From positions 24,286 through 88,285 of the forward strand of contig CASEDP010000005.1 of the NCBI GenBank assembly GCA_949286835.1: 64,000 nt of DNA, given 5' to 3'. Under the pieces are notes generated by a model. The model was not told where the DNA came from. It saw only the letters and a program-made list of their open reading frames with translations, and made no database searches. This DNA is from an uncultured Clostridia bacterium (lineage in GTDB: Bacteria; Bacillota; Clostridia; Christensenellales; Borkfalkiaceae). A program made the translations under genes and the position numbers. Below are positions 18,223 to 27,164 of this stretch, in pieces (positions within the stretch are counted from its first letter, which is position 1; each line of letters opens with the position of its first letter).

Positions 18223-18340
18223 ACTTCCAATAACTTCCCTCGCCGTTTGTTGTCAGCTTGTGTCCTACTTCCTTTAACTTCCCAAAACCTTTCAAAAACA
18301 AGGAAAAATCTTTGACAAAAAAACCCAATTACTTCCCAAA
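18223..18340 (+). repeat. Left-end recombinase arm-type repeats
   Basis: Copies of ACTTCC(C) at 18223 and 18233, 18267 and 18277, and a single ACTTCCCAAA at 18331. The first four form two pairs with exactly 10 bp between repeat starts. The right end has another such pair at 36425/36435. Paired repeats inside both ends of a tyrosine-recombinase element are typical of arm-binding sites. The rest of 18098-18421 is AT-rich with AAACAGC/AAGC repeats and no gene. Confidence 0.65.
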
Positions 18341-18421
18341 GTTATTTTTACCAAACTATAAGCATAGCGGCGTGGCGAATTTCTCGCCGCGCCGATATGT
18401 TTTATATTTCAAGGCTATTCT

Positions 18422-18889
18422 TTAGTAATAATCTTTTTCACAGATTTTTATATCGCCATCAATAAAAATATAGATATTTACAGTTATACAATCTTTATTT
18501 CCACCTAAAATAATCATTATAGGCTCTGGACATTTTAGTGACTTATCTTTTGCATTATTTTCTAACTGCATTAGATCTTGCTTACTTGCAAGAGGTGATA
18601 CATTAGGATGCAAATGCCAATCACCTAAATAATATTTTCCATCATCCCACTCGTTTTTCAAGAAGTTTTTTAAACCTTGAACACCTCTTTGAAACGATGC
18701 TTGCTTTAATATTGAATCAGGAGTCGGCAAACACATTTTTGTAACCACAGCAGAAGTTAAATCTGAAGAGTAATATCCACAAATTATCCCCCCTGTCTCA
18801 GTATTACTTGTTTTTAAATGATTCGAAATATAATCTTTGTATAATTCTTCATCTAAGCTAATTGATATATTTTTATAACGAAAAATCAT
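18422..18889 (-). CDS. cap3: CBASS Cap3, JAMM/Mov34 isopeptidase
   Basis: Deubiquitinase-like metalloprotease that cuts Cap2-made conjugates of the CD-NTase. The full JAMM motif is present (numbered from the longer TTG start at 18901): Glu35 in TETGG, His96-x-His98 in WHLHP, then seven residues, Ser106, two residues, Asp109. About 155 residues, a single-domain form. The ATG at 18889 gives MIFRYKNISISLDEELY and overlaps the cap2 stop by 17 bp, so the two are translationally coupled; the TTG start would add four residues. Last gene of the operon, next to the left end of the element. Confidence 0.9.
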   Translation of the reverse strand: MIFRYKNISISLDEELYKDYISNHLKTSNTETGGIICGYYSSDLTSAVVTKMCLPTPDSILKQASFQRGVQGLKNFLKNEWDDGKYYLGDWHLHPNVSPLASKQDLMQLENNAKDKSLKCPEPIMIILGGNKDCITVNIYIFIDGDIKICEKDYY

Positions 18890-20624
18890 TGTCAACCACA
18901 ACTTCTATACCCGAATTAGTCGTTTTATTGTAATACTTGATAAGCTTTTCTTCGCTATTAAATAGATTACTAATTATCTCATTAGCAAAAATATTCGCCC
19001 AAACCGATACATCTGAATACATTGCTGGAAATACTGGATGATAACACCCTATTCCTTCCCAAGCCATTTCTCCTTCACCTAATCCTTCAACTGCGCTATT
19101 AAAAAACTCTAAGGTCTTTCTAAAATACGCTTCACCATCAAGTGTATTTCCCACACATCTGTAATAACAGAATTTTTTTGCACCGTAAGTAAATGCCCCT
19201 ATGTAAAAAGTTTTATTACTTTTATAAGTACATTTTTGTAAAACTGATACCACAGAATTATTACCTGTACAATCTATAATTACATCACAACCAGATAATT
19301 TATCAACATTATTTTGCGATAATTCTTCTGCGGAACTTGAAAGCAAAATTGAGGGATTAATTTTTACTAACCTTTTAATTAATGTTTCAGTCTTCAATTC
19401 GCCAATATCGTCAAGCGTTGAAATGTGCCTTGCAAGGTTGCCAATATTTACGCAATCACTATCGATAATATGCAAATTCTTTATACCCATTCTTGTTAAA
19501 GATTCACACAACATAGATCCTAAAGCACCACATCCAATCACACAGAAATTTAATTCCTTAATGACTTTATCCACAGAACCCCTTGTTCTTATTGCAACAT
19601 CATCACAATTCTGTGTAGCACCAATTAATAATGGGCCTTTAAGCGCTCTATCTTTCAAATAATGCAATAGTCCATCTACACTATTACGAAATCCTTTACA
19701 AGGAAAATTTATTGCAGGTAAAACTATTTGCATCCAATAATATGATTTAGGTTGGTCTCCAATTTTTTCTGGAATAGGAGCAACTAATAGCAAGTTAGAA
19801 ATTTTTCCGAGCCTTTTATTTAAAAGACCAGCCATTTTTCTTTCTATTGAAATATTTTGCCTATGACAAGCAGCAACAAGTTCTTCCCATGTTTTAGGAT
19901 ACTGCCATGGTTTAATAACAGGTATATCTTTCAGTTTAATCCATGCAGCAAGAACCTTTCCACTGAAATCTTCTTTTAAACTTCCCCATTCAGGAACACT
20001 ACATGTTTTGGTTATTTTTTTATCAAAGATTTTATCCAGCACTAAATATTTTCTATTCGCTAAAGTTAAATTCTTAAGGTAAGCATATCCACAGTCAGCA
20101 CTAAAATCACTCCAGTCTGAAATTTGCCCTTCTTTATATAAAAGTATTTCCTTTATATTATATGGTACTACCGGTAATTCAAATTGATCGCCAGCCTTAA
20201 CTAGGTTGTTTTGTGCTGCATCATCAAGCCATTTTAACATGCGCTGCAAATACCAAGAAAACTTTTTTCCAGTCAAAGGCTCAGAATAATGGCTTGATGG
20301 TAAATACAACGAATCTGACGGAGTTTCCAAACATGGCTTACCCATACGAAACGGTAAATTTTCCTTAAGTTCATTTAATGCTTGATGTTGGAATGTAGCA
20401 GTAATACTATTTGTATTTGAAGGATAAAAATCAACATCATTCCCATCAAATACAATATACCAGTCACTGCTCTTAGGTACATATACACTTCCTTCGCCGT
20501 TTATAATTATCCTTACCTTTAAGCAATAATTATTATCAATTTTATAAAGGTCTTCAATTAATTCATACTCTTTAAAAGCATCAATAATTAGCCTGATTTT
20601 TTGTAATTCTTCAATATCATGCAT
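18873..20624 (-). CDS. cap2: CBASS Cap2, E2-E1 fusion ligase
   Basis: Ubiquitin-transfer-like enzyme that primes the CD-NTase by attaching its C-terminus to target proteins. N-terminal E2-like domain (about 1-160) with HQALNELKENLP and Cys98 in GKPCLETP as the probable E2 cysteine. A middle region of about 190 residues follows. The E1/ThiF domain (about 355-583) has the nucleotide motif VIGCGALGS (362-370), IIDSDCVNIGNLARH, DCTGN, and Cys527 in GIGCYHPVFPA as the probable E1 cysteine. 583 residues, usual for Cap2. It begins at the base directly after the CD-NTase stop codon. Confidence 0.93.
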   Translation of the reverse strand: MHDIEELQKIRLIIDAFKEYELIEDLYKIDNNYCLKVRIIINGEGSVYVPKSSDWYIVFDGNDVDFYPSNTNSITATFQHQALNELKENLPFRMGKPCLETPSDSLYLPSSHYSEPLTGKKFSWYLQRMLKWLDDAAQNNLVKAGDQFELPVVPYNIKEILLYKEGQISDWSDFSADCGYAYLKNLTLANRKYLVLDKIFDKKITKTCSVPEWGSLKEDFSGKVLAAWIKLKDIPVIKPWQYPKTWEELVAACHRQNISIERKMAGLLNKRLGKISNLLLVAPIPEKIGDQPKSYYWMQIVLPAINFPCKGFRNSVDGLLHYLKDRALKGPLLIGATQNCDDVAIRTRGSVDKVIKELNFCVIGCGALGSMLCESLTRMGIKNLHIIDSDCVNIGNLARHISTLDDIGELKTETLIKRLVKINPSILLSSSAEELSQNNVDKLSGCDVIIDCTGNNSVVSVLQKCTYKSNKTFYIGAFTYGAKKFCYYRCVGNTLDGEAYFRKTLEFFNSAVEGLGEGEMAWEGIGCYHPVFPAMYSDVSVWANIFANEIISNLFNSEEKLIKYYNKTTNSGIEVVVDNDFSL

Positions 20625-21704
20625 TTATGCATACCTTGTTGGTTTTGTGGGTTCAGATGGACTTGTGCGAGGAGTAAACCGCGAGTTTTGTTCACTATGC
20701 CCATCATCGTCAGGAACAGGGAATTTATCCCCAAAAATTTCATGCCACTTTTTCATACTGCTAACATACTCTTGATCAGCGAGAGCATCATCTGATAATT
20801 CATACAACGTCTTAATATGTGCAAGAAATTTTGTATAATCTGCCTGCGTTACTCTCTGAAAAACATCATGCGTAAAGACACCTCTATCTCTCAAATACGG
20901 TTTTGTAGGTGGAGCCCTGTGAACAATATTCTCCAATGTCGATACCAACAATTGCGATACTTTATTCCCTTCACCGCAATAGTCTCCTATAAAATGCTCC
21001 AAAGGGTAACTTTTTATTGTATCAACATCTGAGCAGTAATTTTTCTTCCACCACTTCAAAATGCGCACCAACGGTAAAAAATTCCCATTTTTTTCTGAAT
21101 TGCGCTTCTGGGCATATTCAATTTGCGCTAAAGGGTGAGTATCTTCCCATTTATTCGCCTCTCTATCGGGTATTTTTAGCGGATTGCTTCTCCACTCGTC
21201 ACCTTTATTAAAATAAGCCCTTATAGTATCAATAGTTTTTTGGGAATCATAGAATTTTTCTGCATATTCTTCAGTAGAAAAAGCTTCATTTAAAAGTAAT
21301 TGCATAGATTGAGTAGGTAACGCAGTCGGAACCAAATCAACTTTACAATTCTTAAAATCAATACCAATAGAACGGCCTTGTATCCTATATTCATATTTTC
21401 CTTTATATGTATTTTCAAGAAAAGGCTTAAAGGCATTCAACGCCTCTATTGGTGACATCTTGTCACTATCAAATTTTGTTACAACAATTAAATCCACATC
21501 CAATTTATCATCATTGTCAATAGGACGCACTCCCGTATGCCGGGCATAACTACCTTGTAAAAACATAGTTATAATTTGTTTCCCGATTGGATCAGACATT
21601 AAATCAGTTTTTAATTTTTTATATGCACTACTTAATGTCTGTCTCATTTTGTCTGTTAAACTTATATTTTTAACAAAGTCGTTAAAAGCTGATACACATT
21701 CCAT
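20625..21704 (-). CDS. CBASS CD-NTase (cyclic oligonucleotide synthase)
   Basis: Makes the cyclic nucleotide alarm signal on phage infection. Nucleotidyltransferase motif QGSYARHTGVRPID with Gly51-Ser52, the metal-binding pair Asp69/Asp71 in KLDVDLIVV and the third acid Asp123 in CKVDLVPT. 359 residues. The last 30 residues (DDDGHSEQNSRFTPRTSPSE...) are polar, Pro-rich and end TRYA; a free flexible tail is what Cap2 conjugates in type II CBASS. A Cap4 effector suggests a clade D-like or other trinucleotide-producing enzyme, but clade and product cannot be read here. Lies 20 bp after cap4. Confidence 0.93.
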   Translation of the reverse strand: MECVSAFNDFVKNISLTDKMRQTLSSAYKKLKTDLMSDPIGKQIITMFLQGSYARHTGVRPIDNDDKLDVDLIVVTKFDSDKMSPIEALNAFKPFLENTYKGKYEYRIQGRSIGIDFKNCKVDLVPTALPTQSMQLLLNEAFSTEEYAEKFYDSQKTIDTIRAYFNKGDEWRSNPLKIPDREANKWEDTHPLAQIEYAQKRNSEKNGNFLPLVRILKWWKKNYCSDVDTIKSYPLEHFIGDYCGEGNKVSQLLVSTLENIVHRAPPTKPYLRDRGVFTHDVFQRVTQADYTKFLAHIKTLYELSDDALADQEYVSSMKKWHEIFGDKFPVPDDDGHSEQNSRFTPRTSPSEPTKPTRYA

Positions 21705-21724
21705 AAACTAACTCCTTAATAATT

Positions 21725-23191
21725 TTAATATTCTATTCCTGCCATATAATGCTGCTCACGGATTTCGGCGCCAAAATTGTAATCATAGCATATACATTTA
21801 CCCCATTCGGGAGCGTATTGTCCTAAGACAAAAATACCCTCCGCCGGTCCCCTATAAAAAATATGTACATAATTCGGTTTAACTTTTTTTAACCACTTTT
21901 TTATATCTTTAGCTATCCCAGAAATATAACCCCAGAATTTATTATTTGACACACGGGGCTCACTACAATAAAAATTAAGCAACGAATAAGAAGTAAAATG
22001 GGCTTTCATGTATTCATTTACATCATCAAAAATACTATCAGCAAATGATATACTTACCGCAACATTATCAGTCTGAAAAGTATCACCGTATTCCTCAACA
22101 GTAATTCTTTCCATAGTATCAGATGTTTCGCAAAACTCTTCAGCAAAAACACCTTCACGGTTTTCAAAAGAAACGCCTGCCGTTTTTAGACCTAGTTTTT
22201 TACCAAAAGCAAAACATATGCTGTTAATTGCGGATAATCTAAACAGATACCGTTCTCCATGTTTAATATGCAAATCCACAAAATCGCATATAGTTTGTTT
22301 AACTTTGTCCCAAGTAAATTCAGGTTTTATTATTCTGTCATTGAAAAATGGTATAAGATTTAAAGCATTATCGCCCAATGACAATATTTTATTAGCTCTG
22401 TCATCCTTCTTATTGAAATTAATTACTCCTATTATTTTTTTACTGTTAAAGAACCAATTGCAATTAGTACAAATCTGCTTAATAGTTTGAGCATTAAAAT
22501 CCGTTTGTTTCGAATAATTAAATTGCCTGAGAACTGATGTCAGCTCTTCCCCCAAAGAAGCACCTCCTGCATCAACCCCTACAGCTTTTGCGTTAATTCT
22601 CATATTAGCCTTAACTTTTTCTATGCTCTCACCTAGTCTAAAACGCAAACGAGTAAGAAAATCTTTTAGCTCATCTAGTGTTATTCCGAGATGTTTCAAT
22701 ACAACTTTTAAAATTGTATCTACTGATTCCCTTGGTTTTACATTAAATAAATTATCAATGAGTAACGCACTATTAACCCCGTTTAATTTACTTAGAAAAG
22801 GATCCTTACTTTCGGCTAATGATGATGTAACCAAAACAATTCTTAAATCTGAACTATCATTTTTTTTATAAAACTTATAAGCTCTCTGCAAAAAAGACTC
22901 TGTGTTGTGAAAACAATTTGGATCTATGAGATCCAAAAAACTTATAGGTCTGCTGTCTGTCCTAAACTTGCATTGGATGTAATCCACACTATAAGTAAAG
23001 TTTACATCTTCTTCCCGCATTCTTTTATTATAAACAACAACGACATCATCACACGGACTTGCCTCAGCGACTTCATATTTTACATAAGCAATATCAGGAT
23101 TTGGCAAAAGCATTTGAAACGCATAATTCCAAAACACTAAATCCTGATAATAGTCACCATTTTGCCTTGCTGCAATACTTGCATTACTCAT
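21725..23191 (-). CDS. cap4: CBASS effector Cap4: DUF4297-type nuclease fused to SAVED sensor
   Basis: Effector that degrades double-stranded DNA when its SAVED domain binds the cyclic oligonucleotide. N-terminal nuclease (about 1-220): GDYYQDLVFWNYA, Glu40 in VKYEVAE, Asp48/49, and DYIQCKF (Gln73-x-Lys75), consistent with a PD-(D/E)xK fold. C-terminal SAVED domain (about 270-488) ends with HIFYRGPAEGIFVLGQYAPE and CICYDYN, typical of SAVED. 488 residues. First gene of the operon, behind a perfect consensus promoter. Very AT-rich, unlike the host chromosome. Confidence 0.9.
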   Translation of the reverse strand: MSNASIAARQNGDYYQDLVFWNYAFQMLLPNPDIAYVKYEVAEASPCDDVVVVYNKRMREEDVNFTYSVDYIQCKFRTDSRPISFLDLIDPNCFHNTESFLQRAYKFYKKNDSSDLRIVLVTSSLAESKDPFLSKLNGVNSALLIDNLFNVKPRESVDTILKVVLKHLGITLDELKDFLTRLRFRLGESIEKVKANMRINAKAVGVDAGGASLGEELTSVLRQFNYSKQTDFNAQTIKQICTNCNWFFNSKKIIGVINFNKKDDRANKILSLGDNALNLIPFFNDRIIKPEFTWDKVKQTICDFVDLHIKHGERYLFRLSAINSICFAFGKKLGLKTAGVSFENREGVFAEEFCETSDTMERITVEEYGDTFQTDNVAVSISFADSIFDDVNEYMKAHFTSYSLLNFYCSEPRVSNNKFWGYISGIAKDIKKWLKKVKPNYVHIFYRGPAEGIFVLGQYAPEWGKCICYDYNFGAEIREQHYMAGIEY

Positions 23192-23234
23192 AAAATTTCC
23201 TTCACTTTAAACACAATAACAATAGTCATTTTTA

Positions 23235-23263
23235 ATTATACGCAATATTAATTATTTTGTCAA
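23235..23263 (-). promoter_or_regulatory. Consensus promoter of the CBASS operon
   Basis: Minus strand TTGACA (23263-23258), 17-bp spacer, TATAAT (23240-23235): a perfect match. Start predicted near 23228, about 37 nt before cap4. Confidence 0.85.
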
Positions 23264-23313
23264 TATATAGTGGTTTATTTTTTTATTAAAACACAAAATA
23301 TTGTATTTACCAA

Positions 23314-23355
23314 AGAAAAATCCCACGGAAACAGAATTGTTCACGTGGGATTTTT
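23314..23355 (-). terminator. Terminator after the XRE controller gene
   Basis: AATCCCACG at 23319-23327 pairs with CGTGGGATT at 23344-23352, with T runs on both outer sides, so it can stop transcription on either strand. It separates the controller gene from CBASS. Confidence 0.75.
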
Positions 23356-23654
23356 TATTCTTCAAATACTTCTATTAAGGCTTTTTGTCGTTTGGGGGAA
23401 AGTTTGCGAAAAACTTGTAACATTCGTTTTTCTGCATCTGAGAGAATTTCAACCTTTTCGTCCTCTAAAAAGAACTGGGCAAGCGTCAGCCCAAATGCAT
23501 TGCAAATGCATTGCAAAGTTTCCAATTTAGGCGGGGAACTTCTTGTATACATAGAATTTAAGGTCCCAGCAGGCAAACCAGCCTCCTGACACAATTTATA
23601 ATCAGTCCACCCGCGTTCACCCTGCAAAATTTTGATTTTACTCAATATATCCAT
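23355..23654 (-). CDS. XRE-family HTH regulator, probable controller of the downstream set
   Basis: About 99 residues from ATG 23654 (MDILSKIKILQGERGWTDYK). HTH motif at about 18-50: DYKLCQEAGLPAGTLNSMYT. The C-terminal half is helical (LSDAEKRMLQVFRKLSPKRQK). The frame is open to 23708, but a -10 box TATAAT on the minus strand (23666-23661) ends six bases before ATG 23654, so the message would be leaderless and starts further up are excluded. It is divergent from the methyltransferase genes and shares their operator region, as R-M controller (C) proteins do. Confidence 0.85.
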   Translation of the reverse strand: MDILSKIKILQGERGWTDYKLCQEAGLPAGTLNSMYTRSSPPKLETLQCICNAFGLTLAQFFLEDEKVEILSDAEKRMLQVFRKLSPKRQKALIEVFEE

Positions 23655-23670
23655 ACAAACATTATAATAC

Positions 23671-23745
23671 GCATTTGAATAACCATTATTCTGCATTTGC
23701 ATTGACATTTTTACGCATTTGCAATATAATTTACTTGCATTTGCA
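23671..23745. promoter_or_regulatory. Divergent promoters with a four-copy, 22-bp-phased operator
   Basis: GCATTTG at 23671 and GCATTTGCA at 23693, 23715 and 23737: exact 22-bp spacing, about two helical turns. The plus-strand promoter TTGACA (23702-23707), 17 bp, TATAAT (23725-23730) lies between copies 2 and 4 with its start near 23737, inside copy 4. The first copy adjoins the -10 box of the XRE gene (23661-23666). Binding by the XRE protein would repress both directions. Confidence 0.8.
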
Positions 23746-23756
23746 CATTACAGATT

Positions 23757-24431
23757 ATGGAAAACAAGAGTAGAAATCAGACAAAATCTAAAGAGCGGGT
23801 GCGCGAACATGGCGAGGTGTTTACCGCCGAAAGAGAAGTTAAAGCCATGTGCGACCTTGTAAAGGACGAAACCGAGCGCATAGACAGCAGGTTTTTAGAG
23901 CCTGCATGTGGCGACGGCAATTTTCTGGCGGAAATTCTAACACGCAAACTTGCAGTAGTGCGCAAGAAATACGGCAAAAGTCCGCTTGACTATGAAAAGA
24001 ATGCCGTCCTTGCCGCATCCAGCATATACGGCGTGGATATTCTACAAGACAATGTGGACGCCTGCCGAAAGAGAATGTTTGAAATCTGGAATAAAGAATA
24101 CTCCACTATCTGCAAAAAGGAATGTAACGAACAGACAAGAAACGCCGTGCGCTTTATTCTTTCCCGAAACATAGTATGCGGCAATGCCCTTACACTTAAA
24201 TGCGTTGACGAGAACGGAAACGACACGAACGAGCCGATAGTATTTTCGGAATGGTCGTTCATTACGGGCAGTTCGATACAGCGGTGCGACTATACCTTCG
24301 AAGAATTGCTTGCAGATAACGCACCTGACAAAGGCGGGCAGCAGTCCTTATTTGACCAGAAGAAAAACCCCGAAGGCAAGTTTTTGAAGAGATACATTTC
24401 ACATTACAGGAGAGTACAGGAAAATGGCTGA
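23757..24431 (+). CDS. Adenine methyltransferase-like protein lacking motif IV
   Basis: 224 residues. SAM-binding motif [13 protein letters not shown] (46-57) and motif II-like [14 protein letters not shown] are clear, as in N6-adenine methyltransferases of the Eco57I type. The (D/N)PP(Y/F) catalytic motif is absent; the region where it should occur reads [13 protein letters not shown]. No ribosome binding site is visible before ATG 23757, about 20 nt after the predicted transcript start. Its last eight bases overlap the next gene (ATGGCTGA). It is probably a partner subunit of the next protein and not a complete enzyme. Confidence 0.8.
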   Translation: MENKSRNQTKSKERVREHGEVFTAEREVKAMCDLVKDETERIDSRFLEPACGDGNFLAEILTRKLAVVRKKYGKSPLDYEKNAVLAASSIYGVDILQDNVDACRKRMFEIWNKEYSTICKKECNEQTRNAVRFILSRNIVCGNALTLKCVDENGNDTNEPIVFSEWSFITGSSIQRCDYTFEELLADNAPDKGGQQSLFDQKKNPEGKFLKRYISHYRRVQENG

Positions 24432-25938
24432 AAGTCTTTTTAATAAAGTTTATAACCCCGACGTCCTCTCCTGCCTTGCTAATCTTTCCAACGACGAAGT
24501 GTTCACTCCGCCGGAGATAGTCAATGCAATGCTTGACATGTTGCCGCAAGAGCTTTTCAAGAATCCCGACACCACCTTTTTAGATCCTGCCTGCAAGACG
24601 GGCGTATTTTTGCGCGAGATTGCAAAGCGACTTATTAAGGGATTGGAGCGGCAGTTCCCCGATTTGCAGGAGAGAATTGACCACATATTCCACAAACAGC
24701 TTTACGGCATAGCCATAACCGAGCTGACAAGTTTACTTTCCCGCAGGGGCGTATATTGTAGCAAATACCCCAATAGTGAGTTTTCTGTCAGCAAGTTTGA
24801 AGATGCCGAAGGCAATATCAGATTTAAGCGCATAAACCACACATGGAAAGACGGGCGCTGCATATTCTGCGGAGCAAGTCAAAAGGAATATAACCGTGGC
24901 GCAGAGCTTGAAACACACGCATACGAATTTATTCACACCACCAATGCGGAGACAATCTTTAATATGAAATTTGATGTTATCATAGGCAACCCGCCCTATC
25001 AGTTGAACGACGGCGGCGGCACAGGTTCAAGCGCTATTCCCATATATGATAAGTTCGTAATGCAAGCAAAAAAATTGTCTCCTCGATACTTAACAATGAT
25101 AATTCCTTCCCGTTGGTTTACCGGTGGTAAAGGACTTGATAACTTCCGAGATAATATGCTCCATGACGACAGAATAAGCATTATTCACGACTATCCTGAT
25201 GCCGGCGATTGCTTCCCTGGCGTAGAAATAAAAGGCGGTGTCTGCTATTTCCTTTGGCAACGAGATGTCCATGGAACCTGCTTAGTCTGTACACACTATA
25301 AATCCTCGATAATTTCAGAGATGAACAGAAATCTGCTCGAAAAAGGTAATGATGTCTTTATAAGATTTAATCAGGCTATCGGCATTTTCAATAAAGTAAA
25401 AGCTTTTAACGAAAGCTCATTTATGGATATAGTGAGTACACGTCGTCCTTATGGGCTTTCCTCTACATTCAATAAATTTTCCAAGGACAACCCTGCATCA
25501 AACATAAAAGTATATGGAAATAAGTCATTTGGATATTTGGATAATGGCATACAGATAACGCAAAATACTGAATCGATAGAAAAATATAAAGTTTTTATAA
25601 GTTTTGGTTATGGTGCTGGCGAAGGTTATCCCCACCAGATAATCAACAAACCGTTTATTGGCGAGCCTCATTCATGTTGTACAGAGACATACTTACAAAT
25701 AGGTTGTTTTGATAACATAGAAATAGTAAAAAATGTTGTGAGTTACATAAAAACTCGCTTTTTCAGATTTTTAGTTATGCTTAAAAAAACTACTCAAAAT
25801 GGCACACGTCAAGTTTACGAATTTGTACCCATGCAAGATTTTTCCAAACCATTGACAGATGACGAATTATATAAAAAATACAACTTAACGCAAGAAGAAA
25901 TAGAATTTATAGAAAATATGATCAGACCAATGGCATAA
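24424..25938 (+). CDS. Eco57I-type N6-adenine DNA methyltransferase
   Basis: 504 residues. Motif I variant [13 protein letters not shown] (51-63), catalytic motif [11 protein letters not shown] (188-196), then a FIIPS-like [12 protein letters not shown], and a C-terminal target-recognition-like region. A Cys pair (CIFCG, 146-150) sits in an insert before motif IV. The gene overlaps the methyltransferase-like ORF upstream by 8 bp. With the GIY-YIG/helicase gene at 27203 it probably forms a restriction-modification system; the AbiF gene lies between them on the opposite strand. The target site cannot be inferred. Codon use turns AT-rich in the second half. Confidence 0.85.
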   Translation: MAESLFNKVYNPDVLSCLANLSNDEVFTPPEIVNAMLDMLPQELFKNPDTTFLDPACKTGVFLREIAKRLIKGLERQFPDLQERIDHIFHKQLYGIAITELTSLLSRRGVYCSKYPNSEFSVSKFEDAEGNIRFKRINHTWKDGRCIFCGASQKEYNRGAELETHAYEFIHTTNAETIFNMKFDVIIGNPPYQLNDGGGTGSSAIPIYDKFVMQAKKLSPRYLTMIIPSRWFTGGKGLDNFRDNMLHDDRISIIHDYPDAGDCFPGVEIKGGVCYFLWQRDVHGTCLVCTHYKSSIISEMNRNLLEKGNDVFIRFNQAIGIFNKVKAFNESSFMDIVSTRRPYGLSSTFNKFSKDNPASNIKVYGNKSFGYLDNGIQITQNTESIEKYKVFISFGYGAGEGYPHQIINKPFIGEPHSCCTETYLQIGCFDNIEIVKNVVSYIKTRFFRFLVMLKKTTQNGTRQVYEFVPMQDFSKPLTDDELYKKYNLTQEEIEFIENMIRPMA

Positions 25939-25966
25939 AAAAAGAGAGCCGGACGCATCCGGCTCC
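25938..25966 (-). terminator. Terminator of the abiF-linked RNA
   Basis: 8-bp GC-rich stem GAGCCGGA/TCCGGCTC with a 4-base loop, then CTC and seven T on the minus strand. It overlaps the stop codon of the methyltransferase gene on the other strand. Confidence 0.85.
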
Positions 25967-26009
25967 CCTAAGTGTAGTCTAAAATAAATTTAAACGTCCA
26001 CCGCTATCT
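25938..26009 (-). ncRNA. Candidate small RNA linked to abiF
   Basis: About 70 nt on the minus strand between its own promoter (26016-26044) and a strong terminator. Structure seen: a hairpin GTTTAAA/TTTAGAC (one wobble) with a 5-base loop, flanked by GTG and CAC that can also pair, then the terminator stem GAGCCGGA/TCCGGCTC (25947-25966) and seven T (25944-25938). No ORF. AbiF/AbiD genes are known to occur beside conserved small RNAs; identity with that RNA class is an inference. Confidence 0.65.
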
Positions 26010-26015
26010 ATTATT

Positions 26016-26044
26016 ATTATAACCTAAAATTTTAGAAAATGCAA
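26016..26044 (-). promoter_or_regulatory. Promoter of the abiF-linked RNA
   Basis: TTGCAT (26044-26039), 17-bp spacer, TATAAT (26021-26016). The abiF promoter at 27165-27193 has exactly the same two hexamers and spacing. Between it and the abiF stop (26045-26137) lie about five imperfect 11-bp repeats of the type TAGCAACAAAT/TGGCAACAAAT. Confidence 0.75.
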
Positions 26045-26137
26045 CACATTTTAAAAAAAATGATACAAATAGCAACATTTAGCAACAAATGGCAATATAT
26101 GGCAACAAATATCAACGAGTAGGAATAAAGCCATTTA

Positions 26138-27145
26138 CTAAATCCAGCGCTTTAAAAAACTAAGCTTGTGGGTAATATCTACCGGCACAATAGTTGCATA
26201 AATATTAGACGGTACCTTTAATTTCAACAATTCATATAAAAGCTCAAAATTTCTAATATGTTGTTTGAGCTCAACTTTAGCTACGCCAAATTTCTTCAAA
26301 AGGAATATAACCAACAAACAATAATCGATAAGCTGCTCAAAATTTACAACTGTAGTTTTCGCATAATAAGGATTTGGCTTAGGGAGTTTAAGTTCATTTT
26401 CCAAATAAGCAAAAAATGTAAGTGGTAATTTTTGCCCTTTAAATCTCACATCAAAGATAGGTTTATTATGCGCGATCGCATTACGCAAATCTTTTATTGC
26501 AAAAATCATGGTTGCCAGTAAACTGCCTGCCGTATTGTATGCACGATCAATACCTAAGCTATCACATATCTGCAACTTAACGCTTCCATTGATTGCCCTA
26601 TAAAAATTACCAAACTCTCCCAAGGTTATCAATTCAAAAATACCCCATATGGGAACAGCTTTATCGTTATAGTAAAAATGCTGCACCATATCGGAAGAGC
26701 TCAAACTTTTTGCTATATCGTCATAAATAACTTGCCGCAATGAGAGTTTGTCACGCAATTTTTCTTTATATTCACGACTATTATTCGGATAATCTTTATA
26801 CGCATTCAGCGTGACATTGAATATCGTAACGAAATCAGCACTCCCCGCATGCTCAATGGTGTACTCCAAAACCCTATTTTTCAATGCCGTTTCGATGGTC
26901 ATAATAAGCGGATAAAACCACGCCTTTAACTTCATATCAAAATCATACACGGCTTTAGTTTGCGTAAAATCAGTATATGGTATTTTTACTGAAGATTTGT
27001 TATAAAACCTATAACCTTTATATCCGTGGTAATACCCTATATTTCTCAAATCATTTTTGCCCTTGGAGCCACTGATTTGTATACCCTTATCCGACCTTAA
27101 ATGCTTCATTAAAGCATTTATAGACTTTGCTTTTGAATCTTTCAT
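26138..27145 (-). CDS. Abi_2 (AbiD/AbiF) family abortive-infection protein with HEPN motif
   Basis: 335 residues. Family features: the N-terminal LRNIGYYHGYKGYRF (33-47) equivalent to the conserved IGYYRLSGY block, YDFDMKLKAWFYPLIMTIE, and the HEPN ribonuclease motif Arg221-x4-His226 in DLRNAIAHNKP. Such proteins block phage growth, probably by RNA cleavage. RBS AGAGGT lies before ATG 27145. It sits opposite to and between the methyltransferase and helicase genes, only 57 bp from the helicase start. A separately promoted small RNA lies downstream. AT-rich, so likely acquired separately from the flanking R-M genes. Confidence 0.85.
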   Translation of the reverse strand: MKDSKAKSINALMKHLRSDKGIQISGSKGKNDLRNIGYYHGYKGYRFYNKSSVKIPYTDFTQTKAVYDFDMKLKAWFYPLIMTIETALKNRVLEYTIEHAGSADFVTIFNVTLNAYKDYPNNSREYKEKLRDKLSLRQVIYDDIAKSLSSSDMVQHFYYNDKAVPIWGIFELITLGEFGNFYRAINGSVKLQICDSLGIDRAYNTAGSLLATMIFAIKDLRNAIAHNKPIFDVRFKGQKLPLTFFAYLENELKLPKPNPYYAKTTVVNFEQLIDYCLLVIFLLKKFGVAKVELKQHIRNFELLYELLKLKVPSNIYATIVPVDITHKLSFLKRWI

Positions 27146-27164
27146 CGACTACCTCTTTGGTAAT

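Noticed and set aside
23490..23520. CRISPR-like or further operator repeats (AAATGCATTGCAAATGCATT) inside the XRE gene
   Set aside because: They lie inside the coding region, are not at the 22-bp spacing, and are explained by the codons for CICNAFG; no CRISPR array or cas gene exists in the window.
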